In this document: positions 7,079 through 13,941 of the stretch, piece by piece | Layout of the letters: each line of letters opens with the position of its first letter | Numbering within the stretch: position 1 is the first letter of the stretch | Assembly: GCA_035493555.1 (NCBI GenBank) | Contig: DATJIC010000026.1 | Location: 1 to 16,039 of the forward strand | DNA: 16,039 bases | Reading direction: 5' to 3' | DNA from: CAMLKC01 sp035493555 | Lineage (GTDB): Bacteria > Patescibacteriota > Saccharimonadia > Saccharimonadales > Saccharimonadaceae | Made by a program: the position numbers and the translations under genes | The notes under the pieces: generated by a model | Database searches by the model: none | Seen by the model: only the letters and a program-made list of their open reading frames with translations | Told to the model about the DNA's origin: nothing

Positions 7079-8022
7079 TACTTCTTCTCCTTCTTTTTCG
7101 TATCACTAGCTTTTATCTTGGTGATAGTAGCTGTCTTGGCCGCCTTTTCACGGGCTTTTGCGGTTGCTTTTTTAGAAGGTGCAAGCGATGGCTCATCGGC
7201 AATTTCTTCCATTTCTTCTTCGTCTTTCTTGAGGAGGTAACCCTGTTGGGCAACGGCGACCAGGTTCGATACTGCGTAGTACAGTGCGAGCGCACCAGGA
7301 ACACTAATCATAATAAAGAACATGAAAAACGGCAGCACTTTTGTCATCTTTCCCATAACAATGGCGTTCATTTCGGATTGGTCAGCCTGTTTGCCATCGG
7401 CAGCCTCGGCCATAACATCACGGAGACGCTTTTTATTCTCCGCCTGCGGCATAGTCTGCTTGCTCATAACATACTGAGTTGCCGCCGCGATAAGCGCCAG
7501 GATAACCAGTACAACATCTACCCCCTGGTTGGAAAAGGCTGTTTTTGTGAGATCGACAAACCCGAAGAGCTTTTCATGGAATTGGTCTGGGTGGTGGATA
7601 ATCTGCTGGATAGGACCAAGATGTTCAATAAAATCGTACGTGTACTTTGCAACCTCGTTGCGGTGTTCGGTAAAGATCCGAATAACACTATAGAGGGCAA
7701 TAAAAATAGGCAGCTGAACAAGCAGGATACCAATGGAACGGAACGGGTTGACGCCGTGCTTTTTGTAAAGCTCAAGCATCATCATGCTTTCCATTTGCTT
7801 GTTGCCTTTTGCCTTAGCCTTGATCTTTTTTAGCTCGGGCTGCATTTTTTTCATTGCCTGCGTTTGGTGCAGCTGTTTTTTAACCAGCGGGAACAATGCA
7901 AAGCGCACCAGAACCGTAAAGATAATAAGGCTTACGCCAAAATCACCACCAGGGATGATGCTATATAGGCCAATAAGCAGGTTAAATATTGGCTGAACAA
8001 TCAGAATGTCAAAAATATTCAC
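7078..8022 (-). CDS. yidC: Membrane protein insertase YidC/Oxa1 family
   Basis: Inserts and folds inner-membrane proteins, alone or with SecYEG. The 314-aa protein starts at GTG 8022 with GGAG 8 nt upstream. Membrane segments lie at about 1-25, 28-46, 93-117, 166-186 and 229-260. Arg40 in FTVLVRFALFPL corresponds to the conserved positive residue in the hydrophilic groove, followed by KKMQPELKKIKAK and the basic coiled loop typical of the family. PFRSIGILLVQLPIFIALY and SVPGALALYYAVSNL are further family signatures. There is no lipobox and no large periplasmic domain, so it is of the short Gram-positive/Oxa1 type. The Lys-rich tail (283-314) may bind ribosomes. It has its own promoter and overlaps jag. 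Confidence 0.96.
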   Translation of the reverse strand: MNIFDILIVQPIFNLLIGLYSIIPGGDFGVSLIIFTVLVRFALFPLVKKQLHQTQAMKKMQPELKKIKAKAKGNKQMESMMMLELYKKHGVNPFRSIGILLVQLPIFIALYSVIRIFTEHRNEVAKYTYDFIEHLGPIQQIIHHPDQFHEKLFGFVDLTKTAFSNQGVDVVLVILALIAAATQYVMSKQTMPQAENKKRLRDVMAEAADGKQADQSEMNAIVMGKMTKVLPFFMFFIMISVPGALALYYAVSNLVAVAQQGYLLKKDEEEMEEIADEPSLAPSKKATAKAREKAAKTATITKIKASDTKKKEKK

Positions 8023-8055
8023 GTTTTAAACTCCAGAAAAACTATCTTAGGTTTT

Positions 8056-8061
8056 ATTATA
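8056..8061 (-). promoter_or_regulatory. -10 element for yidC-jag
   Basis: A perfect TATAAT between the rnpA stop and yidC predicts a start near 8049 and a 26-27 nt leader that contains GGAG before GTG 8022. No convincing -35 is seen. This is the only minus-strand origin-core gene here with a conventional leader. Confidence 0.55.
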
Positions 8062-8075
8062 CCAGCTATTTGATG

Positions 8076-8423
8076 TTATTTATACAGACCCGCCTGGTCA
8101 AACAGCTGCTTTAAGGCTTCGCTTAGCTCTTCCGAGGACATAGTTGCCAGCTCGCTCGTAAAAGCAATTATCACGACATCGTGCACGGACGTAAAGTGAG
8201 GCAGTTCGTTTCTTACGATTTCATAAATCCTGCGCCGTATACGATTACGGCCCACCGCGCTTTTTAGGACCTTTTTACTGACGACAACCGCAAACCGCGA
8301 CTGTTTCCGATGTGAGTTATGGGTATATTTTACGGTTACAAAATGGGAGCGTACGGCTTGTCCGTTCTTGTAAACATACCGCAAACTGCCGTGACCATGA
8401 AACCGGTGGATATTAGATAACAT
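8076..8423 (-). CDS. rnpA: Ribonuclease P protein component
   Basis: The basic protein subunit of RNase P, which helps the RNA subunit cut 5' leaders from tRNA precursors. The length of 115 aa is normal. The RNR motif is clear as KSAVGRNRIRRRI (54-66), preceded by RFAVVVSKKV, and VHDVVIIAF forms the last core strand. It starts at ATG 8423 just downstream of the rpmH terminator, with a near-leaderless -10 of its own. yidC follows after 53 bp, and no yidD lies between them. Confidence 0.96.
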   Translation of the reverse strand: MLSNIHRFHGHGSLRYVYKNGQAVRSHFVTVKYTHNSHRKQSRFAVVVSKKVLKSAVGRNRIRRRIYEIVRNELPHFTSVHDVVIIAFTSELATMSSEELSEALKQLFDQAGLYK

Positions 8424-8434
8424 AAGTTGACTTT

Positions 8435-8440
8435 ATTATA
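8435..8440 (-). promoter_or_regulatory. -10 element for rnpA
   Basis: A perfect TATAAT on the minus strand predicts a start near 8428, leaving about 5 nt before ATG 8423. It begins 5 bp after the T-tract of the rpmH terminator, so termination and re-initiation are packed into about 50 bp. Confidence 0.55.
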
Positions 8441-8444
8441 CCTT

Positions 8445-8487
8445 AAAAAATACGCCCTCTTGCGTTTTTGCATAGGGCGTATTTTTT
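8445..8487 (-). terminator. Rho-independent terminator after rpmH
   Basis: A perfect 14-bp inverted repeat, AAAAAATACGCCCT (8445-8458) and its complement (8474-8487), encloses a 15-nt loop. On the minus strand, a GC-rich stem followed by TTTTTT lies 10 nt downstream of the rpmH stop. A-tract and T-tract symmetry would also let it work on plus-strand transcripts. Confidence 0.85.
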
Positions 8488-8496
8488 GTGCAGCGG

Positions 8497-8634
8497 TTAG
8501 ACCGTTAGTTGTGCGCGGCCTTTTGCGCGGCGGCGCTTAATAACAGCGCGGCCAGCTTTCGAGGCAACACGTGCACGGAACCCGTGAGTACGGGCACGGT
8601 GACGGGTGTGTGGTTGGTGAGTTCGTTTTGGCAT
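8497..8634 (-). CDS. rpmH: 50S ribosomal protein L34
   Basis: A 45-aa ribosomal protein of the large subunit. It reads MPKRTHQP, then RTHGFRARVASKAGRAV, then IKRRRAKGRAQLTV, matching L34 along its whole length; the THGFRAR and KRRRAKGR blocks are the family signature. It starts at ATG 8634 with no Shine-Dalgarno sequence, 3 nt after the predicted transcript start, and ends at TAA 8497. It is the first gene on the minus-strand side of oriC. Confidence 0.97.
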   Translation of the reverse strand: MPKRTHQPHTRHRARTHGFRARVASKAGRAVIKRRRAKGRAQLTV

Positions 8635-8643
8635 ATCTAAGCT

Positions 8644-8672
8644 ATTTTACCGATTTTCTTCGATTTTGGCAA
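8644..8672 (-). promoter_or_regulatory. Sigma-70-type promoter for rpmH
   Basis: On the minus strand, -35 TTGCCA (8672-8667) and -10 TAAAAT (8649-8644) are separated by exactly 17 bp. The predicted start near 8637 leaves a 2-3 nt leader before ATG 8634. The -35 ends 5 bp from the first DnaA box, so origin proteins could touch this promoter. Confidence 0.65.
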
Positions 8673-8676
8673 GTCG

Positions 8677-8739
8677 TTGTCCACACATATGTTAATTTTA
8701 TCCACACGTTTATAAGGGGTCACGTTAAATTGTGGATAA
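8677..8739. other. Probable replication origin (oriC), DnaA box cluster
   Basis: Three strong DnaA boxes lie between rpmH and dnaA: TTGTCCACA at 8677-8685 (plus), the consensus TTATCCACA at 8698-8706 (plus), and the consensus TGTGGATAA at 8731-8739 (minus-strand orientation). AT-rich sequence follows the first box (8686-8700) and lies before it toward rpmH (8641-8667). Position beside dnaA and the strand switch of flanking genes support an origin. A degenerate fourth box overlaps the dnaA promoter, and more weak boxes lie beyond dnaA. Confidence 0.8.
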
Positions 8740-8785
8740 ACGCTACCCCTATTTGCCTTCTCGAGACGGCAAAATGCGCTTCTGG

Positions 8786-8814
8786 TTGTGGAAAACTTTT
8801 TCACGCTGTATAGT
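8786..8814 (+). promoter_or_regulatory. dnaA promoter with overlapping DnaA-box-like site
   Basis: TTGTGG (8786-8791) and TATAGT (8809-8814) are 17 bp apart and predict a start near 8821, giving a 40-nt leader with a Shine-Dalgarno sequence. The -35 overlaps TGTGGAAAA (8787-8795), one base from the consensus DnaA box read on the minus strand. DnaA binding here could repress its own gene, as known in other bacteria. Confidence 0.5.
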
Positions 8815-8860
8815 AGACATAACGAACGAGGTAGTAAACACCAGGGGAAAGGACCACATC

Positions 8861-10234
8861 ATGCACCATGCCTTATGGCAGAGCGTATTAGGAGAAATTG
8901 AACTGTCTATTTCTCATGCCGCCTTTACAACTTGGTTTAAAAATACGGAGCTGATTGACAACACTGGTGAAACGGTGACGATAGCCGTTCCTAATATCTT
9001 TGCAAAACGCCAATTCGAGGTTAAGTTTAACGACCAGATAAAGTCGATCCTTGAGAAGAACGGGGTCTCACCCCACCACATTACGTACACTGTCAAAACA
9101 AATGGTAAAAAAACGGTCACCCGCGAGACGACTACCTCGGCAAACCCTGCCGTTGAAGAACTGATTTCAAACCGGCCAACTAAAACCGTCACGCAGACGA
9201 TGCAGAGCTCGGCTAGTTCTAATGGCCTAAACCCGCGCTATACGTTCTCTAACTTTATTGTCGGCGGCAGTAACGACCTCGCTTACACCGCCTGCCAGGC
9301 TGTCGCCAATAATCCCGGCACAAAGTATAACCCTCTTTTTCTTTATGGCGGGGTTGGATTAGGTAAAACCCACCTCATGCAGGCGGTTGGCAACGAAATT
9401 GCCAAACAACAACCGGAAGCCCGGATTCTCTACATTAGTTCTGAAACGTTCGTCCAGGAATTTATGGATACGATCCGCTTTAAAAAGAAGGGGTTTGCCG
9501 ACAAGTACCGCAATGTGGATGTTCTTATTGTCGATGATATGCAGTTTATAGCCGGCAAAGAAAAAACCCAAGAAGAGTTCTTTCACACTTTTAACGCGCT
9601 TCACCAAACTAATAAGCAGATTATTATTAGTAGCGATAAGCCGCCAAAGAGTATCCCTACCCTTACCGAGCGTCTTCGGAGCCGGTTTGAATGGGGCATG
9701 GCTATCGATATCCAGATGCCCGACTTTGAAACGAGATGTGCCATTGTGGAAACAAAAGCCTCAATGTCGGGAATCGAGCTTGGCCGAGATACAGTGGAAT
9801 ATCTGGCAAACAATATCAAGACGAACATCCGTGAACTTGAAGGCGCTCTTAACCAGCTGTTGGCTTACTCTGAAATGCGCGGCGTGACCCCTGATATCTC
9901 CACGGCCGAAGGGCTAATTGGAAACGTGCGCCGCTCACGGCCACAGCATGTTACTCCAAGGCAGATTATCGACAAGACAGCGCGACATTTTCAAATTGAT
10001 TCCAAAGAGATATGCAGCGCCAAGCGCGATAAGCATATTGTTGTCCCCCGCCAGATTGCCATGTACCTTTTGCGCAGCGAGCTTCACCTGAGCTTTCCTA
10101 AAATCGCAAGCGAACTGGGAAGGAAAGACCACACCACCGCAATCCATTCGGTTGAGAAAATCGAAAAAGCGATCAAACTTGATTTTCTTATCCGTGAACA
10201 GGTTGCTGATATCCGGGAGAAGCTCTATGCCTAG
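8861..10234 (+). CDS. dnaA: Chromosomal replication initiator protein DnaA
   Basis: An AAA+ initiator that binds DnaA boxes, melts the origin and recruits the helicase. It has 457 aa from ATG 8861. Domain I (about 1-75) includes LWQSVLGEIELSISHAAFTTWF; a variable linker spans about 80-120. The AAA+ core has Walker A GGVGLGKT (163-170), Walker B VLIVDDMQF (221-229) and the arginine-rich RLRSRFEWG sensor region. Domain IV carries the helix-turn-helix signature RKDHTTAIHSVEKIE (421-435), which contacts DnaA boxes. The start is set by family alignment and an AGGGGAAAGG sequence upstream; the earlier in-frame ATG at 8732 lies inside an oriC DnaA box and the promoter, so it is unlikely. The stop overlaps a possible small ORF. 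Confidence 0.98.
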   Translation: MHHALWQSVLGEIELSISHAAFTTWFKNTELIDNTGETVTIAVPNIFAKRQFEVKFNDQIKSILEKNGVSPHHITYTVKTNGKKTVTRETTTSANPAVEELISNRPTKTVTQTMQSSASSNGLNPRYTFSNFIVGGSNDLAYTACQAVANNPGTKYNPLFLYGGVGLGKTHLMQAVGNEIAKQQPEARILYISSETFVQEFMDTIRFKKKGFADKYRNVDVLIVDDMQFIAGKEKTQEEFFHTFNALHQTNKQIIISSDKPPKSIPTLTERLRSRFEWGMAIDIQMPDFETRCAIVETKASMSGIELGRDTVEYLANNIKTNIRELEGALNQLLAYSEMRGVTPDISTAEGLIGNVRRSRPQHVTPRQIIDKTARHFQIDSKEICSAKRDKHIVVPRQIAMYLLRSELHLSFPKIASELGRKDHTTAIHSVEKIEKAIKLDFLIREQVADIREKLYA

Positions 10235-10496
10235 ATACAGTGGAAAACCTGTGAAAAGCAGTCGAACAACACCTGGTATAACCAGTGTCCGTTTGTCCAC
10301 CCTCCTGACTGGTATGCGGGTTCAGACCTACCAAACACGTGTACAACCCGGATTCGTCCCCCAACTTATCCCAAACTCTACACAGCACTTTTCCCCAGTA
10401 AAAATGGCGCGTCCACCTCTGATTGAACACTATTTGTACCCAGTTTCCACAGGACCTACTATTAGAACCACCAAAGGAAAAATTAAAGAAAGGTAA
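10227..10496 (+). CDS. Possible 89-aa basic protein between dnaA and dnaN (doubtful)
   Basis: An open frame from ATG 10227, overlapping the dnaA stop as ATGCCTAG, to TAA 10496, filling almost exactly the gap to dnaN. GGGAGAAG lies about 4 nt upstream of the ATG, inside dnaA. The product would be rich in Arg, Lys, Thr, Ser and Pro, without recognisable domain, signal or membrane segment. The opposite strand is also open across the same span, and the region holds DnaA-box-like sites, so it may simply be non-coding origin DNA with a chance open frame. I see no function. Confidence 0.2.
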   Translation: MPRYSGKPVKSSRTTPGITSVRLSTLLTGMRVQTYQTRVQPGFVPQLIPNSTQHFSPVKMARPPLIEHYLYPVSTGPTIRTTKGKIKER

Positions 10497-10501
10497 TAAC
10501 A
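10235..10501. other. dnaA-dnaN spacer with degenerate DnaA-box-like sites
   Basis: A 267-bp stretch between dnaA and dnaN. It contains several near-matches to TTATCCACA: TTGTCCACC (10293-10301), TTATCCCAA (10366-10374), GTTTCCACA (10443-10451) and TTTTCCCCA near 10388. A short inverted repeat CTGGT-ATA-ACCAG lies near 10273-10285. In many bacteria this spacer is part of a two-part origin, so it may be a second DnaA-binding cluster. AAAGAAAGG (10490-10498 region) serves as the dnaN ribosome binding site. No terminator or clear dnaN promoter was found. Confidence 0.45.
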
Positions 10502-11602
10502 ATGGAACTTTCCGTTACACAAGAGAATCTATCCAAAGCACTCAGTAATGTAGGACGTGTTGCCAGCAGCAAAGCGGGACTTCCTATTCTTAGCAATATC
10601 CTTTTAAGAACAGATGGCAACCGCTTACTTGTCGCCGCAACCAACCTAGAGATTGCCTCGACTCATTACGTAGGTGCAAAAATAGTTACACCAGGGGCGA
10701 TTACTATACCGGCACGTCTCGTCAGTGATTTCGTATCCAGTCTTCCAAAAGGAACGGTAGACCTTAAGGTGGAGGGCAACCACTTGGCGCTTTCTTCGGG
10801 GGGCTACGCGTCAAAAATAAATGGCGTTATAGCCGATGAGTTCCCTGAGCTCCCAACGATCGATGAAAAGTCATCTATTCAATACAGCATTAATGTCGCC
10901 GATTTTAAACAGGCGGTTTCGCAGACTATCGTAACAAGTAGTAGCGACAGCACCCGGCCGGTACTTACGGGAGTGTTTTGGCATTCGTTTGAAGGCTATC
11001 TTTATCTGGCGGCAACCGACGGCTACCGGCTATCCGAACGGCGGCTCGTTGAGACAAAAAGCGACGTTTCAGCGATCATCCCCACCTCGACTCTTCAGGA
11101 AGTACTTCGTACTATTAGCGATGACGTGACAGAGATTGAAATGCTGTTTGATGAAACACAGGTTCGGTTTAGGGTTGGTGAGTCAGAAATTACCAGCCGT
11201 CTTATAGACGGTAACTTCCCTCCGTACCGCGAACTTATTCCTGCTTCATCGGAGACAACACTGCAGCTTGACGCAAGCGAGTTTGTGCGTGTGACTAAGA
11301 TTGCCGGGCTGTTTGCCCGCGATTCCGGTGGAAGTGTTACTCTTACGGCCGATAAAGAATCGCAGACGCTGTCGATCCACTCTATCGCCTCGGAGCTGGG
11401 TGAAAACACCTCGAAGACGGCCGCGGAGGTATCTGGCGACGGACAAGTTACCCTTAACTCGAGGTATCTTAGCGAGGCGCTGGCGGCGATTGACGGCAAC
11501 AAGGTGGAGTTTCGTTTTAGTGGCAAACTCGCACCCTGTGTTCTAACGGCTAAGGCTGAAGATGTGAACTATAAGCACATCATTATGCCGCTTAAAAGCT
11601 AA
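10502..11602 (+). CDS. dnaN: DNA polymerase III beta subunit (sliding clamp)
   Basis: The ring-shaped clamp that holds the replicative polymerase on DNA. It has 366 aa, the normal length, as three repeated clamp folds. The N-terminal fold reads MELSVTQENLSKALSNVGRV and KAGLPILSNILLRT; the central fold includes SDSTRPVLTGVFW and ATDGYRLSERR; the C-terminal fold ends with VNYKHIIMPLKS, the usual YLIMP-type tail. AAAGAAAGG precedes ATG 10502 at good spacing. recF follows after 3 bp, so the two are probably co-transcribed and translationally linked. Confidence 0.97.
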   Translation: MELSVTQENLSKALSNVGRVASSKAGLPILSNILLRTDGNRLLVAATNLEIASTHYVGAKIVTPGAITIPARLVSDFVSSLPKGTVDLKVEGNHLALSSGGYASKINGVIADEFPELPTIDEKSSIQYSINVADFKQAVSQTIVTSSSDSTRPVLTGVFWHSFEGYLYLAATDGYRLSERRLVETKSDVSAIIPTSTLQEVLRTISDDVTEIEMLFDETQVRFRVGESEITSRLIDGNFPPYRELIPASSETTLQLDASEFVRVTKIAGLFARDSGGSVTLTADKESQTLSIHSIASELGENTSKTAAEVSGDGQVTLNSRYLSEALAAIDGNKVEFRFSGKLAPCVLTAKAEDVNYKHIIMPLKS

Positions 11603-11605
11603 CGT

Positions 11606-12646
11606 ATGAGTCGGGTTACAAAAATAACTGTGCAGCATGTCCGTGTGCACAAAAAGTATTCACTTGATCTTTCGCCAAACGTGACGCTTATTACGGGCGC
11701 GAACGGCAGTGGTAAAACGTCGCTGATCGAGGCGCTGTATATAGCACTTCAGGGAACATCGTTTAAAGGATCCGACAGTGACGTTTTGGAGCGCGATGCC
11801 TTGTGGTATAGGATCGATGTCCATTCGGGGAGCGAACCCGTACGGACGGTAAAGTTCGACCCTTCAAAAACGACAGGACGAAAACAATTTATTATTGATG
11901 GCAAAACAAACTACCGGCTGCTTGAAAAAAATAAGTACCCCATTGTCCTGTTTGAGCCGGATGACTTGCGGCTTCTTAGCGGTTCACCAACCCGCCGCAG
12001 GCAGTTTATCGACCGGTTCGTCTCGCAGTTAGACCCGCAGTATAGTAGCGCCCTAAGGCGCTATGAACGGGCTCTCAAGCAGCGTAACGCGCTTTTAAAG
12101 CAAGGAATGGTAAACGATAGCCTGTTTGCTTGGGATGTCTCTTTGAGTGAATATGGGGGCTATATTATTGCGCAGCGTAGTAAGTTTATTAATGAGCTGA
12201 ACGCGCGTCTTAATAATGTATACAAGGCTATTTCGCATACGAACGATAGTGTTTCAATTAAATACTCTTACCAGCTGCACGAGAATGTAAGCCAGCGCCT
12301 GCTTGCCGAGCTTCATCAGTCTGTCCAGCGGGATTCACTGCTTGGATATACCTCAACCGGGCCGCATCGTCATGATGTTATGTTTGAGTTTAATAACTCT
12401 CCTGCCCTTAGTGTTGCCTCGCGCGGCGAGGTGCGAACGGTAGTGTTGGCGCTTAAGTTCCTTGAAGTGGATATTATCGAATCAATTACTAATAAACCTC
12501 CTGTTATTTTGCTCGATGATGTCTTTAGCGAACTCGACAAAGAACGGCAAAACTACCTAATTGACCTGACAAAGAAGAACCAGATTATTATTACGTCGGC
12601 AACGAATAATTCAAATCTTCACACTGACTACGTAACAGAACTGTAG
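11606..12646 (+). CDS. recF: DNA replication and repair protein RecF
   Basis: An SMC-like ABC ATPase that loads RecA at gapped DNA with RecO and RecR. It has 346 aa, near normal length. Walker A is GANGSGKT at 31-38, the ABC-type signature is SRGEVRTVVLALKFLE, and Walker B is VILLDD with Asp304-Asp305, followed by VFSELD. FEPDDLRLLSGSPTRRRQFID and YTSTGPHRHD are further RecF signatures. It starts 3 bp after the dnaN stop without its own Shine-Dalgarno sequence, pointing to translational coupling. Its stop is one base from the stop of the convergent operon. gyrB, which follows recF in many bacteria, is not here. Confidence 0.97.
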   Translation: MSRVTKITVQHVRVHKKYSLDLSPNVTLITGANGSGKTSLIEALYIALQGTSFKGSDSDVLERDALWYRIDVHSGSEPVRTVKFDPSKTTGRKQFIIDGKTNYRLLEKNKYPIVLFEPDDLRLLSGSPTRRRQFIDRFVSQLDPQYSSALRRYERALKQRNALLKQGMVNDSLFAWDVSLSEYGGYIIAQRSKFINELNARLNNVYKAISHTNDSVSIKYSYQLHENVSQRLLAELHQSVQRDSLLGYTSTGPHRHDVMFEFNNSPALSVASRGEVRTVVLALKFLEVDIIESITNKPPVILLDDVFSELDKERQNYLIDLTKKNQIIITSATNNSNLHTDYVTEL

Positions 12647-12647
12647 T

Positions 12648-13304
12648 TTAGTAACCGCTTTGACCATTTAGGTCGGTGAGGATGTCCTGTGGAATGTCTT
12701 TATGCGTAGGTGCTGTAAGAATAATTTCAGGGGTAGCGGCGAATTGCCACGTTCCATTTACCTTATGCAGTATGGTGCGGTAAACATCGCCGTTATTGCC
12801 CGCCTCGGCATTTTGTATGAGCGTTGTGCCGTACCAGGTGCCATCTTTGTATAGCTTGCCATCATTCAGAGTAAAGTTAGTGGTTGCCTGGGGATATTTG
12901 GCGATAATAACGGATTTTATAGAGGAAAGTTCTTGCTGCAGGAGTGTGCCAAGATATTCTTCGGAAAATCCGGGGTTGATCGTTACGGTCATGTCTTTAT
13001 CTTCTACGATAAACGAAACCGCCGACGAGTCGTATTTATTACCCTGCGGAAGTGCAAAATACGTACCTGCCTGGAGCGACAATTCAGCAGTGCCTTTTAC
13101 AGTCCCCTGCTTAACACCACTGCTGGCATCTTGTTCGTCGACGCCGGGTTTTTGCTGATACACATCAACGCTAAGGTCGTTTGCCTGGACGGTAACGGTG
13201 ACTTTATGAAACGATGCGTAGTATTTGTAGGCAAAGCCACCAGCAAGAAGTGCCGCCGCGGCTATACCAAGAATGACGAGGATGATGATATTTTTTCTAC
13301 TCAT
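12648..13304 (-). CDS. Single-pass membrane protein of unknown function (VirB8-like position)
   Basis: I do not recognise this 218-aa protein. Residues 5-27 form one N-terminal membrane segment with a short basic cytoplasmic end (SRKN), so the bulk is extracellular. Residues 34-105 look like beta strands around KVTVTVQANDLSVDVY; residues about 110-205 alternate helix and strand, ending YRTILHKVNGTWQF, which resembles the last strands of an NTF2-like fold, as in VirB8/TcpC proteins. It overlaps the PEGA gene by ATGA and is the last gene of the operon, so the two products probably work together. The VirB8 comparison rests on topology and gene order, not on a firm motif. Confidence 0.85.
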   Translation of the reverse strand: MSRKNIIILVILGIAAAALLAGGFAYKYYASFHKVTVTVQANDLSVDVYQQKPGVDEQDASSGVKQGTVKGTAELSLQAGTYFALPQGNKYDSSAVSFIVEDKDMTVTINPGFSEEYLGTLLQQELSSIKSVIIAKYPQATTNFTLNDGKLYKDGTWYGTTLIQNAEAGNNGDVYRTILHKVNGTWQFAATPEIILTAPTHKDIPQDILTDLNGQSGY

Positions 13305-13933
13305 GATGAAAATGGGTTCGTGTAGTCCTTAAACTCAATTTTAAACTGTGTTGGGTCGTATCCTAAGTCCTTTATAGCCTGCAAGGCGCCGTTGCGGTAG
13401 CCAGGAGCCGCATCAATAGTGACGATGATAGAGTTTCCGCTTGGATCGGTTTGGTCTGCTTTATATCCTATGGTATAGATAAGTGTTTCAAGCGGGAGGC
13501 TGTCGGTAACAGGGTTTTTTGCTGTAAATGCCTCTCCCTTTTTAATAGCCGATTGACCCGCCGAGCCTTCTACATCGAGGTAGACATCCTGGTGATCTTT
13601 TACCCACTGCTTGGCTTCGTCTGAAACACCCGGAAGTTCAAACGGGACAACCGAGTCGGCTGAGGTGATGTATTTTGTGGTAGACTGCGTTTCAAACCCG
13701 TCTTTGCTTGCGGTAAATTTGTAGGTTTTATTTGGCTCCAGGTAAACGGGGTTGGAGCCGATGCGCTGTCCATCAACGGTGATTGCTGCATCCGTAGGAG
13801 CGGAGCTAATCGTTACGGCTATCTTGTTACTTTTAGACATTTGATTATATAGTCCATATCCAAGTAGCCCGATGATGACACATATAAGGAGAATCACCGT
13901 TACCTTTATCTTTGTTGGTATTTCACTTAACAT
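13301..13933 (-). CDS. Single-pass membrane protein with PEGA-like domain
   Basis: A 210-aa protein with a membrane segment at about 11-29 and an exported remainder. Residues 37-100 fit a PEGA-type beta domain (SSAPTDAAITVDGQRIG, then YLEPNKTYKFTASKDGFE), a fold common in surface and envelope proteins. Residues 105-210 form a separate C-terminal domain of strands and helices (LIYTIGYKADQ, IIVTIDAAPGYRNGALQAI) that I cannot assign. The ATG at 13933 lies 8 bp after the hydrolase stop, and the Shine-Dalgarno GGAG overlaps that stop as TAGGAG. The TGA stop overlaps the next start. It may anchor or guide the upstream wall hydrolase. Confidence 0.87.
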   Translation of the reverse strand: MLSEIPTKIKVTVILLICVIIGLLGYGLYNQMSKSNKIAVTISSAPTDAAITVDGQRIGSNPVYLEPNKTYKFTASKDGFETQSTTKYITSADSVVPFELPGVSDEAKQWVKDHQDVYLDVEGSAGQSAIKKGEAFTAKNPVTDSLPLETLIYTIGYKADQTDPSGNSIIVTIDAAPGYRNGALQAIKDLGYDPTQFKIEFKDYTNPFSS

Positions 13934-13941
13934 TATGTCTC

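Noticed and set aside
6991..7833. 280-codon plus-strand open frame opposite yidC and jag
   Set aside because: It is fully antisense to two clearly conserved genes, and its translation (runs of Leu, Phe, Cys, Arg) shows no domain.
8732..8860. Longer dnaA starting at ATG 8732
   Set aside because: The extra 43 residues do not resemble DnaA, and that ATG lies inside a consensus DnaA box and upstream of the dnaA -10; ATG 8861 has a good Shine-Dalgarno sequence.
10188..10502. 104-codon minus-strand open frame across the dnaA-dnaN spacer
   Set aside because: It runs into the dnaA 3' end, is Cys/Trp-rich without a domain, and would start on the dnaN start codon region; probably chance.
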